A stretch of 64,000 nt of DNA from Prescottella subtropica. GTDB lineage: Bacteria; Actinomycetota; Actinomycetes; Mycobacteriales; Mycobacteriaceae. The DNA lies in the NCBI RefSeq assembly GCF_005434945.1, contig NZ_SKCH01000016.1, positions 25,609 through 89,608 of the forward strand, read 5' to 3'. The notes beneath the pieces were generated by a model. It saw only the letters and a list, made by a program, of their open reading frames with translations, did no database searches and had not been told where the DNA came from. The position numbers and the translations under genes are program-made. Position 1 is the first letter of the stretch, and the number at the start of each line of letters is the position of its first letter. Below are positions 17,766 through 25,578 of the stretch, one piece after another.

Positions 17766-19745
17766 TCAGACCTCGATCGGCGGGTACAGCCGTTCCATCG
17801 TGTAGCGGCGGTTCCGCCGGACGGACAGTGCGCTCGCGGTGAGCGACACCAGCAGGATGCCGACGAGGACGGCGATGGCGATCCACAGTCGGGAGTCGAC
17901 CTGCTCGCCGACGGTGAGCTGACGCAACCCGTTGACGGTGTAGGTCATCGGATCGAACGGATGGATGTACTGGAACGGTGTCGCGGTGGTCGGCACCGGG
18001 TAGATGCCGCCGGCCGAGACGAGTTGCAGCATGAGGAACGCGAGCGTGACCACGCGTCCGACGGCCACCCCGAACATCGCGTTGAACGCCTGGATCATCG
18101 CCAGGTACGTCGCGGACACCAACATCAGGAACAGGACAGTGCCGGTGACGTGCCGGGCCTCGAGCCCCACCCCGAAGTGCACCACGGTGTACATGACGAT
18201 CACCTGCAGCACCCCGACCAGCAGCGCCGGCCAGTACGACGCCAGCACCGTCCGGTACAGCCCCACACCACCGACGGTGGGTCGGGACAACAACGGGGTC
18301 AACAACATCCAGGTGATGATGCCGCCGACGAAGAGGGCGAGCGACAAGAAGAACGGGGCGAATCCGGTACCGAACGTGGACGCCTCGTTGGTGGTGTTCT
18401 GTTGCAGCGCCACCGGCGTGGACAGGGTGTCGGCGGTCGCGGTGCGCTGTTCGTCGCTCCAGTCGGGAACCTGGCCGGCGCCCTGCGTCAGGGCGTCCGC
18501 GAGCTGATGCGATCCGGTCTGCAACTCCACCATGCCGGACGAGAGCTGGTTGGCGCCCGCGGTGAGCGCGGCGCTGCCGTCGGTCAGCTGGATCAGACCC
18601 GAATGCAGGGTTGCGGCACCGGTGTTCAGTTCGTTCACGCCGTTGCGCAACTGCTGGACGTCGCCGGTGATCTGTCCGCCCTGCAGCATGGCCAGGCCAC
18701 GTTGCAGCGGACTCGACGGGTCGACGACCTGGTATTCGAGCGCGCGGGCGTCGCCGGCGAGCCGCTGGATCTCGGCGCGCAGCGCCGCCGTGTCGGCCTG
18801 CAGTTGCGGGGGTGCCAGTGCCGTCAGCGCGGACACCGCCTGCTGCACCGTGGGATCGGGGATCCCGGTCAGCAGATCGACAGCTGTCTGCACACCGGCC
18901 GGGAGCTGCGACGGCTGCGGGAGTCTGGCGTCGAGCGCCTCGATCGACTGCCGCAACTGGGTCACCTGGGCACCGACCTGCGCGACGGTGCCGCTGTCGA
19001 GCGCGGTCAGCAGTGGACCGGTGACGCCGTCGATGGCGGTGGCCAGCTGTGACGCGCCGGCCGCGAGTTGAGCGGAGCCGTCCCGTGCGGTGACCATGTT
19101 CGTCGAGAGTTCCGTTGCGCCCGAGGCGAGTTGATCGGAGCCACCCTTGGCGGTATCGATACCCGACGCGAGCTGCCCGGCACCGTCGGCGGCCTGCTTC
19201 AGGCCCGAGCCGGCGCTCTGCAGACCGGTGAGCACGGTCCCGACGCCCTGCGCACCGATCGTGGAGTTGACCTGGCCGATGACCTGCTCCGACGCGTCCT
19301 GGCCGATGATCGTGGCGAGGTAGTTGTTGGCGTCGTTGAACGTGAAGATCAGGTCGGCCTTCTCCGGGTTGTCGCCGTTCGGGGATTCGACGGCCTCGGT
19401 GAAGTTCTCGGGGATCGTGATCGTGTAGTAGTACTTGCCGGTCGACAGGCCCGCGGTCGCGTCGGCCTCGGATACCTCGGCCAGGTCCAACTGTCCGGAC
19501 GCGATCAGTGACTTGACCACCTGGTCACCGGCGTCGACCTGCTGTCCGGTGGCGGTGCGTCCGGTGTCGTTGTTGACGATGGCGGCGGGAATCTTGTCGA
19601 CCGCGCCGAACGGATTCCAGAAGGCCCACAGATACATTGCCCCGTACAGGAGCGGCATGAGGATGATGGTGGCGATCGCGATCCGCGGCATGGTGCCGCG
19701 GAAGTACCGCTTCGAGTCACTTCCCAGCGACATTCCGGCAAGCAT
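17766..19745 (-). CDS. YhgE/Pip-family membrane protein
   Basis: A 659-residue protein with one N-terminal membrane segment (IAIATIILMPLLYGAMYLW), a long extracytoplasmic region (about residues 45-440) and five or six C-terminal membrane segments like ABC-2 permeases. The outer region is built of helical repeats with the spacing LASGxxxLxxG and SGMVELQTGSHQLADAL typical of YhgE/Pip proteins. Known members act as phage receptors or secretion partners (EsaA-like). It follows the ABC ATPase gene by 3 bases, so it is likely the permease of that system. Start may be 19745 or the Met at 19733. Confidence 0.85.
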   Translation of the reverse strand: MLAGMSLGSDSKRYFRGTMPRIAIATIILMPLLYGAMYLWAFWNPFGAVDKIPAAIVNNDTGRTATGQQVDAGDQVVKSLIASGQLDLAEVSEADATAGLSTGKYYYTITIPENFTEAVESPNGDNPEKADLIFTFNDANNYLATIIGQDASEQVIGQVNSTIGAQGVGTVLTGLQSAGSGLKQAADGAGQLASGIDTAKGGSDQLASGATELSTNMVTARDGSAQLAAGASQLATAIDGVTGPLLTALDSGTVAQVGAQVTQLRQSIEALDARLPQPSQLPAGVQTAVDLLTGIPDPTVQQAVSALTALAPPQLQADTAALRAEIQRLAGDARALEYQVVDPSSPLQRGLAMLQGGQITGDVQQLRNGVNELNTGAATLHSGLIQLTDGSAALTAGANQLSSGMVELQTGSHQLADALTQGAGQVPDWSDEQRTATADTLSTPVALQQNTTNEASTFGTGFAPFFLSLALFVGGIITWMLLTPLLSRPTVGGVGLYRTVLASYWPALLVGVLQVIVMYTVVHFGVGLEARHVTGTVLFLMLVSATYLAMIQAFNAMFGVAVGRVVTLAFLMLQLVSAGGIYPVPTTATPFQYIHPFDPMTYTVNGLRQLTVGEQVDSRLWIAIAVLVGILLVSLTASALSVRRNRRYTMERLYPPIEV

Positions 19746-19748
19746 CTG

Positions 19749-20489
19749 TCACCTCCCCTCGGTCATGACGCCGATGTCACCGGCGCCGATCAGACCGCGC
19801 ATGTCGACCACGCCGCCGACTCCGCAGTCGGGCGGAAGCGGATTGACATCCGCCGTGATGATCGACTGGCGTTCACCGAGCGCGACGAGACGCTCGAGAA
19901 CTTCGAAACGTTCTGTGTCGTCGGCGATCCGATCGACCCGGCCCACCACGAGCAGCGGGGGCCGGCGGGTGTTCGCGACGGCGATCCGCAGCAGCATCTG
20001 CTGAAGTTCGGGCAGGTCGTCGACGAACGCGTGGAGTGCCGGCAGTGGGATGTCCCCGAACACCTCCCCGCACATGTCGGCCACTCCCTGCTCGGAGACC
20101 CGCGGCACGAACCTGTACCAGGGCGAGGTCCACCGGAGTTGCTCGGTGACCAGATCCTGCACCGTCACCGACGGACTCACCTCGTCGAGTTCCTTGAAAC
20201 AGGCGATCGCCGACCGGGTGAACACCTTGTGCGGTTTGTCGCGGAAACCGAGGGCCGTGATCGATCCACGGTCGATCCGCATCCGCCCGCACAGCGCCAT
20301 GAGCAGTGCGGTGCGGGCCGCTCCGGCCTGGGCCACCAGGACGGTGACACCACCGGCGTCGATATCGATGTCGAGCGGGCCGAACACGTGACCCCACGGA
20401 CCGCGGAGTTCGATCCCCCTCGCGGACACCAGGGTTCCGGTGATCTCCCGTGGTGGCGACTGTTCGTCTCCGACATATGTCTCTACCAA
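19749..20489 (-). CDS. Degenerate ABC ATPase paired with YhgE/Pip protein
   Basis: A 246-residue protein with the overall course of an ABC ATPase (ITGTLVSARGIELRG... LDIDIDAGG...) but with changed catalytic motifs. The Walker A position reads AQAGAARTALLMAL, lacking the GK(S/T) lysine; the signature position reads DDLPELQQMLLRIA instead of LSGGQ; the Walker B position reads PPLLVVGRVDRI, without the following Glu. ATP hydrolysis is therefore doubtful. It overlaps the amidohydrolase by 7 bases and precedes the YhgE/Pip gene by 3, so all are co-translated. It may act as a structural or regulatory partner, or need another ATPase. Confidence 0.75.
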   Translation of the reverse strand: MVETYVGDEQSPPREITGTLVSARGIELRGPWGHVFGPLDIDIDAGGVTVLVAQAGAARTALLMALCGRMRIDRGSITALGFRDKPHKVFTRSAIACFKELDEVSPSVTVQDLVTEQLRWTSPWYRFVPRVSEQGVADMCGEVFGDIPLPALHAFVDDLPELQQMLLRIAVANTRRPPLLVVGRVDRIADDTERFEVLERLVALGERQSIITADVNPLPPDCGVGGVVDMRGLIGAGDIGVMTEGR

Positions 20490-21778
20490 GCCGGCCCCCC
20501 GAGCGAGTTCTTGACGACCTGCCCGTTCTTGACGATGACCGCGAGGTTCTTCGCCGGATCGGCGAGCAAGCCGATGTCGTCGAGCGGGTTACCGTCGACC
20601 AGGAGGACATCGGCCCAGGCGCCGGCGGCGACAACGCCGAATTCGGCCTGCCGGTACGGATCTCGTTCGCCGGCCATGCGGAACAGTTCGGCGTTGCCGG
20701 AGGTGAGCATCCGCAGCGCGTCGAGGTTGCTGTAGTGGTCGCCGAGCCGGGCCGCCATCTCGCTCTGCCGCGGCGCGAGCTGCGGTTCGAGGAGCAGGTC
20801 GGTGCCCCACGCCGTCTTGACACCGTACTTCTTGGCCCACTCGTAGATCTTGTCGGTGCCGGAACAGATTTCGCGGTCCTTGCCGGCCCGGTCCGGGTCC
20901 GGATAGTGGTGGTCGCCGAGCGCGAACGGCTGCATCGACAGCCACACGTCCTTCTCCGCCATGAGCGCCACGGTCTCCTCGTCGGCGAGGTGCCCGTGTT
21001 CGATCGATTTGACGCCGGCCGCGATGGCCCGGCGGATCCCGGTGACGTTGTAGACGTGGGTGGCGACGTACGTGCCGTAGTCGGTGGCCGCATGGACCGC
21101 GGCGCGGAGTTCGTCGTCGACGAACTGCACGGTGTACAGCGGGTCGTACATGGAGGCGGCGCCGCCACCGACCATGAGCTTGATCTGCGAGGCACCCTTC
21201 TTGAGTTGCTCGCGGACCGCGGCGAGGACCCGGTCGGGACCGTCGGCGACGCGCATGAAGCCGATCTGCTCGGCGCGGCTCTGATCACCGCCGAGGATGG
21301 TGGGGCACTCGTAGACGAAACCGAAGTCTCCGTGCCCACCGGTCTGCGAGATCGCCGCCTGGGACGGATAGATGCGCGGGCCCTCGAACAGGCCGCGGTC
21401 GATCACCGATTTGATGCTGCCGGTGTCGCCGGCCATGTCCCGGACCGCAGTGAAGCCGCGGTGCAGCATGTTCTTCGCTTCGGCGAGGCCGTTGAGGGCG
21501 ATGTGGACCTCGGTGCCCATCACCATGTCGAGGGCGGAGTTGGCATTTCCGACGAGGTGGACGTGCGCGTCGCTCATCCCGGGCATGAGGACGCGCCCAC
21601 CACCGTCGATGACAGTGGTCTCCCGCGCCGGATCGTCCCCGACAGGCGAATCGGACACCGCGGCGATGCGGGTTCCGTCGATGAGCACGTCCCCGTCGAC
21701 GAGTGTCCCCGATTTCCCGTCGAACACCCGAACGTTGCGCAGCAGCAAGCGATTTCCAGTTTCCGATACGGCTGTCAT
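20483..21778 (-). CDS. Amidohydrolase (imidazolonepropionase-like)
   Basis: A 431-residue metal-dependent amidohydrolase. Motifs: DAHVHL (HxH), ASQIKLMVGGG with the likely carboxylated Lys, ATHVYN and SIEHGHL with metal His, and TAWGTDLL with the catalytic Asp. An N-terminal beta-sandwich (LLLRNVRVFDGKSG) and C-terminal GAWADVLLVDGNPL complete the fold. The closest family by pattern is the imidazolonepropionase/prolidase-like group acting on peptides or organophosphate-like substrates; the substrate is unknown. No signal peptide is seen. First gene of the run leading through the ABC and YhgE genes to gadB. Confidence 0.88.
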   Translation of the reverse strand: MTAVSETGNRLLLRNVRVFDGKSGTLVDGDVLIDGTRIAAVSDSPVGDDPARETTVIDGGGRVLMPGMSDAHVHLVGNANSALDMVMGTEVHIALNGLAEAKNMLHRGFTAVRDMAGDTGSIKSVIDRGLFEGPRIYPSQAAISQTGGHGDFGFVYECPTILGGDQSRAEQIGFMRVADGPDRVLAAVREQLKKGASQIKLMVGGGAASMYDPLYTVQFVDDELRAAVHAATDYGTYVATHVYNVTGIRRAIAAGVKSIEHGHLADEETVALMAEKDVWLSMQPFALGDHHYPDPDRAGKDREICSGTDKIYEWAKKYGVKTAWGTDLLLEPQLAPRQSEMAARLGDHYSNLDALRMLTSGNAELFRMAGERDPYRQAEFGVVAAGAWADVLLVDGNPLDDIGLLADPAKNLAVIVKNGQVVKNSLGGPAW

Positions 21779-21916
21779 GCCGGGACGCTAACACCGCAGC
21801 CGGGTCCGTGCACTTCGAACAAGCGGGACGTTACCGAACCTCATCCCCTGTTTCATCCGTTCGCTACCCGAGCAAAACGCCCCTGAACGCACCGGCTTCG
21901 ACTTACACTGCCGCAC

Positions 21917-22570
21917 ATGTTGATTCACCCGACTCTGCGCATGCAGTCCTGGGGTTTCGTATTCGGTGCGGCGCTCTTCGCGCTAGGGTCCGCCCCGGGC
22001 CTGGCGACGCTGCTGGGGGTGGCGGGCGCGAACACCGCGTTCTTCGTCGGCTCGTGGTTCTTCACCGCGGCCGCATTCGCCCAGTTGGTCCTGAGCGGAC
22101 CGGCGACCACGACCGACGGCGGCGGCACCGCGATCCGCGCCGTCTGGCTGGCGGCGGCGGTCCAGTTGTTCGGCACGATCCTGTTCAACATCAGCACCGG
22201 TGCGGCTCTGCACGCGCACACGGTGCGCGGCGAGATGCATCTGGTCTGGAACCCCAACGCCGAGGGGTCGGTGGGGTTCCTCGTCTCGAGCGTGCTCGCG
22301 GTGATGGTGCTGTGGCGGACCGGCAGCTACTGGGAGCCGCGGTCGAAGGAGTGGCGGAGCGTCTGGCTCAACATGCTCGGGTCGATCGCGTTCGGCGTGT
22401 CCGCGGCGGGCGCGTTCGTCCTGCAGGACGGGGCCAGCCTCGATCCGAACGTTGCCAACCTGGGGACGTTCGCCGGCGCCGTGTGCTTCCTGCTCGCATC
22501 GATCCTGTTCGTCGGCAAGAACGTGGCGCCGACGCCGGCGAGGACACCGGCGCCGGCGTCGGCAGCCTAG
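21917..22570 (+). CDS. YrhK-like multi-pass membrane protein
   Basis: A 217-residue protein with five to six hydrophobic segments (WGFVFGAALFALGSAPG, ANTAFFVGSWFFTAAAFAQL, AVWLAAAVQLFGTILFNI, VGFLVSSVLAVMVLW, AFGVSAAGAFVL, TFAGAVCFLLASILFVG). Pattern and FxxGSxxF motif resemble YrhK-domain proteins, whose function is not known. ATG at 21917 fits the first hydrophobic stretch. It overlaps the end of the convergent YqeY-like gene by 4 bases. Confidence 0.7.
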   Translation: MLIHPTLRMQSWGFVFGAALFALGSAPGLATLLGVAGANTAFFVGSWFFTAAAFAQLVLSGPATTTDGGGTAIRAVWLAAAVQLFGTILFNISTGAALHAHTVRGEMHLVWNPNAEGSVGFLVSSVLAVMVLWRTGSYWEPRSKEWRSVWLNMLGSIAFGVSAAGAFVLQDGASLDPNVANLGTFAGAVCFLLASILFVGKNVAPTPARTPAPASAA

Positions 22571-23043
22571 AGACGGTCCTTGACCGCCTTGGAGATCCGC
22601 GATCCGTCGGCCTTGCCGGCGGCGAGGTCGGTGGCGATCTTCATGACCTGCCCCATCTGCCGCATGCCGGGGCGTTCCCCGAGTTCCTCGGCGGCCTGCG
22701 CGATCGCGGTGTCGGCGATGTCGGCGAGTTCGGCATCGGTGATCGGGGTGGGCAGGTAGGCGTCGATGACCTGCGCCTCGGCCCGCTCGTTGGCGGCGAG
22801 TTCACCGCGTCCGGCCTGGGTGTAGATCTCGGCGGCCTCACCGCGCTTCTTCGATTCCTTCGCGAGCACCTTGAGGATTTCGTCGTCGGTGAGCTTGCGG
22901 GACTCCTTGCCGGAGGTCTCCTCCTTCTGGACCGCGGAGAGGATCATGCGCAGCGTGGACAGCCGCAGTTGATCCTTCTGCTTCATCGCGGTGGTGAGGT
23001 CGGCGCGGAGCGTGGACTCGAGGGCGGGGACGGTGTCGGCCAT
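22567..23043 (-). CDS. GatB/YqeY domain protein
   Basis: A 158-residue YqeY-like protein: N-terminal four-helix region (LRLSTLRMILSAVQKEE) and C-terminal helical domain (PGMRQMGQVMKIATDL...ADGSRISKAVKDRL) related to the tRNA-binding tail of GatB. Role in tRNA metabolism is presumed from this likeness, not shown. It equals in size and type mycobacterial Rv3688c. ATG at 23043. Divergent from the metallophosphoesterase with about 64 bases between starts. Confidence 0.9.
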   Translation of the reverse strand: MADTVPALESTLRADLTTAMKQKDQLRLSTLRMILSAVQKEETSGKESRKLTDDEILKVLAKESKKRGEAAEIYTQAGRGELAANERAEAQVIDAYLPTPITDAELADIADTAIAQAAEELGERPGMRQMGQVMKIATDLAAGKADGSRISKAVKDRL

Positions 23044-23107
23044 GCGCCGAACGCTACGCGCCCAGCGCGGTGTCCTGCATCTTCATTGCGTACACCCGTA
23101 TTCTGAA

Positions 23108-24088
23108 ATGGTGTCTGATCTGTCTGCCCGAACCCCGAATCGCAGCGCCCTGAGCCGGGTCGCACTCGCCACCGCCGGGGCCGCCGCGTTGGGCGTCGGC
23201 TACGCCTCGCTGATCGAACGGAACGCGTTCGTGCTCCGGGAGGCGACGCTGCCGGTGCTCGAGCCGGGTTCGGCGACCCTGCGCGTCCTGCACATCAGCG
23301 ACCTGCACATGATGCCGAACCAGCGGCTCAAGCAGAACTGGCTGCGCGAACTCGACCGGCTCGAACCGGATCTGGTGGTCAACACCGGCGACAACCTGTC
23401 GCACGTGAAATCGGTGCCCGCGGTGGTGCAGTCGATGGGCGGCCTGCTGGCACGCCCGGGACTGTTCGTGTTCGGCAGCAACGACTACTTCGCACCCAAA
23501 CCGAAGAACCCGTTCAAGTACTTCGTGAAGGAGCACCGCCGGGTGCTCGGTGCGCCGCTGCCGTGGGCGGACCTGCGGGCCGCGTTCACCGAACGCGGCT
23601 GGCTCGACGCCACCCACGTGCATCGCGAACTCGAGGTCGGCGGGGTGCGGATCGCGGCGGCCGGCGTCGACGACCCCCACCTGAAGCGCGACCGCTACGA
23701 CACCATCGCCGGCCCACCGAACCCGCTGGCGCAGCTCAAGCTGGGCATCACGCACTCCCCCGAGCCGCGGGTCCTCGACCGGTTCGCCGACGACGGCTAC
23801 GACCTGGTCCTGGCCGGGCACACGCACGGCGGCCAGTTGTGCCTGCCGTTCTACGGCGCGCTGGTGACGAACTGCCAGCTGGACCGGTCGCGGGTGAAGG
23901 GTCCGTCGCAGTGGGGTGCGCACATGCGCCTGCACGTGTCGGCGGGCGTCGGCACGTCCCCGTACGCGCCGGCCCGGTTCTGCTGCCGCCCCGAGGCGAC
24001 ACTGCTGACGCTGGTGCCCGCACCCCGCGAGAACACCGCCGTCGACCGCGTCACGGCAGCCGAGAAAAACGCTGTTTTGGGGCGGTGA
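23108..24088 (+). CDS. Membrane-anchored metallophosphoesterase
   Basis: A 326-residue calcineurin-like phosphoesterase of the YkuE type. An N-terminal hydrophobic helix (ALSRVALATAGAAALGVGYASL) anchors it. Metal motifs are HISDLHM, NTGDNL, FGSNDY (in place of GNHD), ITHSPE and AGHTHGGQ. The GSND variant replaces the catalytic His of GNHD, a change seen in this subfamily. Substrate unknown; relatives act on phosphodiesters at the membrane. Start ATG 23108, or GTG one codon later. The same gene follows ponA2 in mycobacteria, before a tRNA-Pro as here. Confidence 0.9.
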   Translation: MVSDLSARTPNRSALSRVALATAGAAALGVGYASLIERNAFVLREATLPVLEPGSATLRVLHISDLHMMPNQRLKQNWLRELDRLEPDLVVNTGDNLSHVKSVPAVVQSMGGLLARPGLFVFGSNDYFAPKPKNPFKYFVKEHRRVLGAPLPWADLRAAFTERGWLDATHVHRELEVGGVRIAAAGVDDPHLKRDRYDTIAGPPNPLAQLKLGITHSPEPRVLDRFADDGYDLVLAGHTHGGQLCLPFYGALVTNCQLDRSRVKGPSQWGAHMRLHVSAGVGTSPYAPARFCCRPEATLLTLVPAPRENTAVDRVTAAEKNAVLGR

Positions 24089-24143
24089 CCAGCCGATTTA
24101 ACCCCGGGCCAATCGGTCATGTAGGCTGATCGAGGTTCAACAC

Positions 24144-24220
<77 letters not shown>

Positions 24221-24234
24221 GTGAAGAACAGAAA

Positions 24235-24268
24235 GACCCCGTCCGATTCCTTCGGACGGGGTCTTCTT
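24235..24268 (+). terminator. Terminator of tRNA-Pro
   Basis: GACCCCGTCCGA (24235-24246) pairs perfectly with TCGGACGGGGTC (24252-24263) around a five-base loop, followed by TTCTT. A classical intrinsic terminator. Confidence 0.9.
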
Positions 24269-24455
24269 CGTTGTGCGGACCCCCACACGAGATCAGGCCC
24301 GGAGGAAAGTAGGAATAACCGCGCCGCGGGCGTGGTTGAACAGGCCGGATCGGCGGTTCGTGTCCCCCGGGCTCAATATCATCGCCTTCGCAGGGTTCCG
24401 TTCGGCTGGAGCTGCGTTGCGCCTTTCGCCGAGAGGCGACCGAACCGCCGGTCCG

Positions 24456-25268
24456 CTACTCCGTCATCTGCACCGAGTTCCGCAGCGCATCGGTGATCGC
24501 CTCGGGGGCCCCGTCGATCGACCACACCGCGAGCGCGACGGTCACCAGGGTGAGCGCCGGGCCGAGGAAGGCGCGTTCGAAGCCGCCACCGGCCCGGATC
24601 GCCAGGAACGACGGCAACCGCAACTCCCACCAGCGGCGTCCCCCGAACGGCACGAACGGCGCCAGGAACGGCACCCCCTCCTTGGTGATCATGTCTCCGA
24701 GGCAGTGCACGGCGCAGCCGAGGGCCACCGCCACCCCGAGCCCGGTGGAGCCGACCTCGTCGGGAAACCATTGCCAGGTGAGGATCGACAGGAACGCGGC
24801 GGCCGCAGTGACGACGAGCCATCCCTTGTCCCGCGCCCAGTGCCCGAACAGGCCGCGCAGCGCCAGGCCGAGCGTGAAGAACAGGGTGACGATCAGGGCG
24901 GGCCGACCGAACTGCCCGACGAGCGCCGACACGCCCGCGCCGAGTCCGGCCGCGAACAGTGCGGTGTGGGTGAACGTGCGGTGCCCGCCGCGGCGGTTCG
25001 GGTCCTTGCGGCCCTTCGTCACCCGGTACACACCGAGCGACAGCGAGTCCATGCCGGCGGCGAGGGTTCTCGAGATCGGGCCGAACGAGCGGGCGACGGT
25101 GGACTGGGTGGTGTCGAGGTCCGGTAGCAGCGCCGCCCCCGCGCACACCCCCGCGAATGCGAACGTCTCGGCCGTCGACGTGGGTCCACCCCAGTCCGTG
25201 GGTAGCAGGTCCGCGACGGCGAGGCCGACCGCGGCACCGGACATTGCATGGGTTGCACCCATCACCAT
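24456..25268 (-). CDS. YdjM-like membrane-bound metal-dependent hydrolase
   Basis: A protein of about 270 residues from the DUF457/YdjM family of membrane-bound hydrolases. It starts MVMGATHAMSG, with the family His near the start, then PDLDTTQST (metal site), RGGHRTFTHT (HRxxTHS-like motif) and GCAVHCLGDMIT with a third His/Asp pair. About five or six membrane segments alternate with these motifs. In E. coli YdjM is a LexA-regulated inner-membrane protein; no SOS box was identified here. Start at 25268 has AAGGTG 11 bases upstream; 25292 and 25262 are alternatives. Confidence 0.85.
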   Translation of the reverse strand: MVMGATHAMSGAAVGLAVADLLPTDWGGPTSTAETFAFAGVCAGAALLPDLDTTQSTVARSFGPISRTLAAGMDSLSLGVYRVTKGRKDPNRRGGHRTFTHTALFAAGLGAGVSALVGQFGRPALIVTLFFTLGLALRGLFGHWARDKGWLVVTAAAAFLSILTWQWFPDEVGSTGLGVAVALGCAVHCLGDMITKEGVPFLAPFVPFGGRRWWELRLPSFLAIRAGGGFERAFLGPALTLVTVALAVWSIDGAPEAITDALRNSVQMTE

Positions 25269-25446
25269 GAGGGGACCGCACCTTTCGAGCACCGAGCATC
25301 AACAATCGAGGGGCCCGAGCCTCGGGCCCCTCGGATCAGACGCTAGCAACGGCCACCGACAGGCCGACCGCCGTTCCGCATCCGGTACTCGAAAGGCATG
25401 ATGGAGGGAAGTTCTCCGAGTCCGATCGAACGCACGGGAGGTGGCC

Positions 25447-25509
25447 ATGAGCACTGTGTTGCTGTGGGTGGCGGCGACACTCGTCTACTGGTGGAGCATG
25501 CTCCCCTGA
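25447..25509 (+). CDS. 20-residue hydrophobic micro-ORF
   Basis: ATG at 25447 follows GGGAGGTGG, one of the strongest ribosome sites in the window, and opens a 20-codon ORF beginning MSTVLLWVAA and ending YWWSMLP. The peptide is almost wholly hydrophobic, with three Trp, enough for one membrane helix. A terminator hairpin begins 17 bases after the stop, so the unit looks like a complete small gene. It could also be a leader peptide, but no gene follows on this strand before the terminator. Function unknown. Confidence 0.55.
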   Translation: MSTVLLWVAATLVYWWSMLP

Positions 25510-25526
25510 CCGGCGAGTGAGAGTCG

Positions 25527-25565
25527 AAGGACCCGCCACCGAGAACGCTCCGGCAGCGGGTCCTT
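25527..25565. terminator. Hairpin between micro-ORF and katA
   Basis: AAGGACCCGC (25527-25536) pairs with GCGGGTCCTT (25556-25565), perfect 10 bp with a 19-base loop. It can end transcription from both the micro-ORF and, on the other strand, katA. Confidence 0.75.
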
Positions 25566-25578
25566 CCTCACCGGTCGA

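Noticed and set aside
16275..19052. A long plus-strand open frame opposite gadB and the YhgE/Pip gene
   Set aside because: Composition is Arg/Gly/His-rich noise caused by high GC at third positions; the minus-strand genes have full families.
24330..24370. A second tRNA or an attachment-site remnant after tRNA-Pro (GGTTCGTGTCCC)
   Set aside because: Only a T-loop-like word is present; no acceptor or anticodon pairing, and no repeat of the tRNA 3' end was found.
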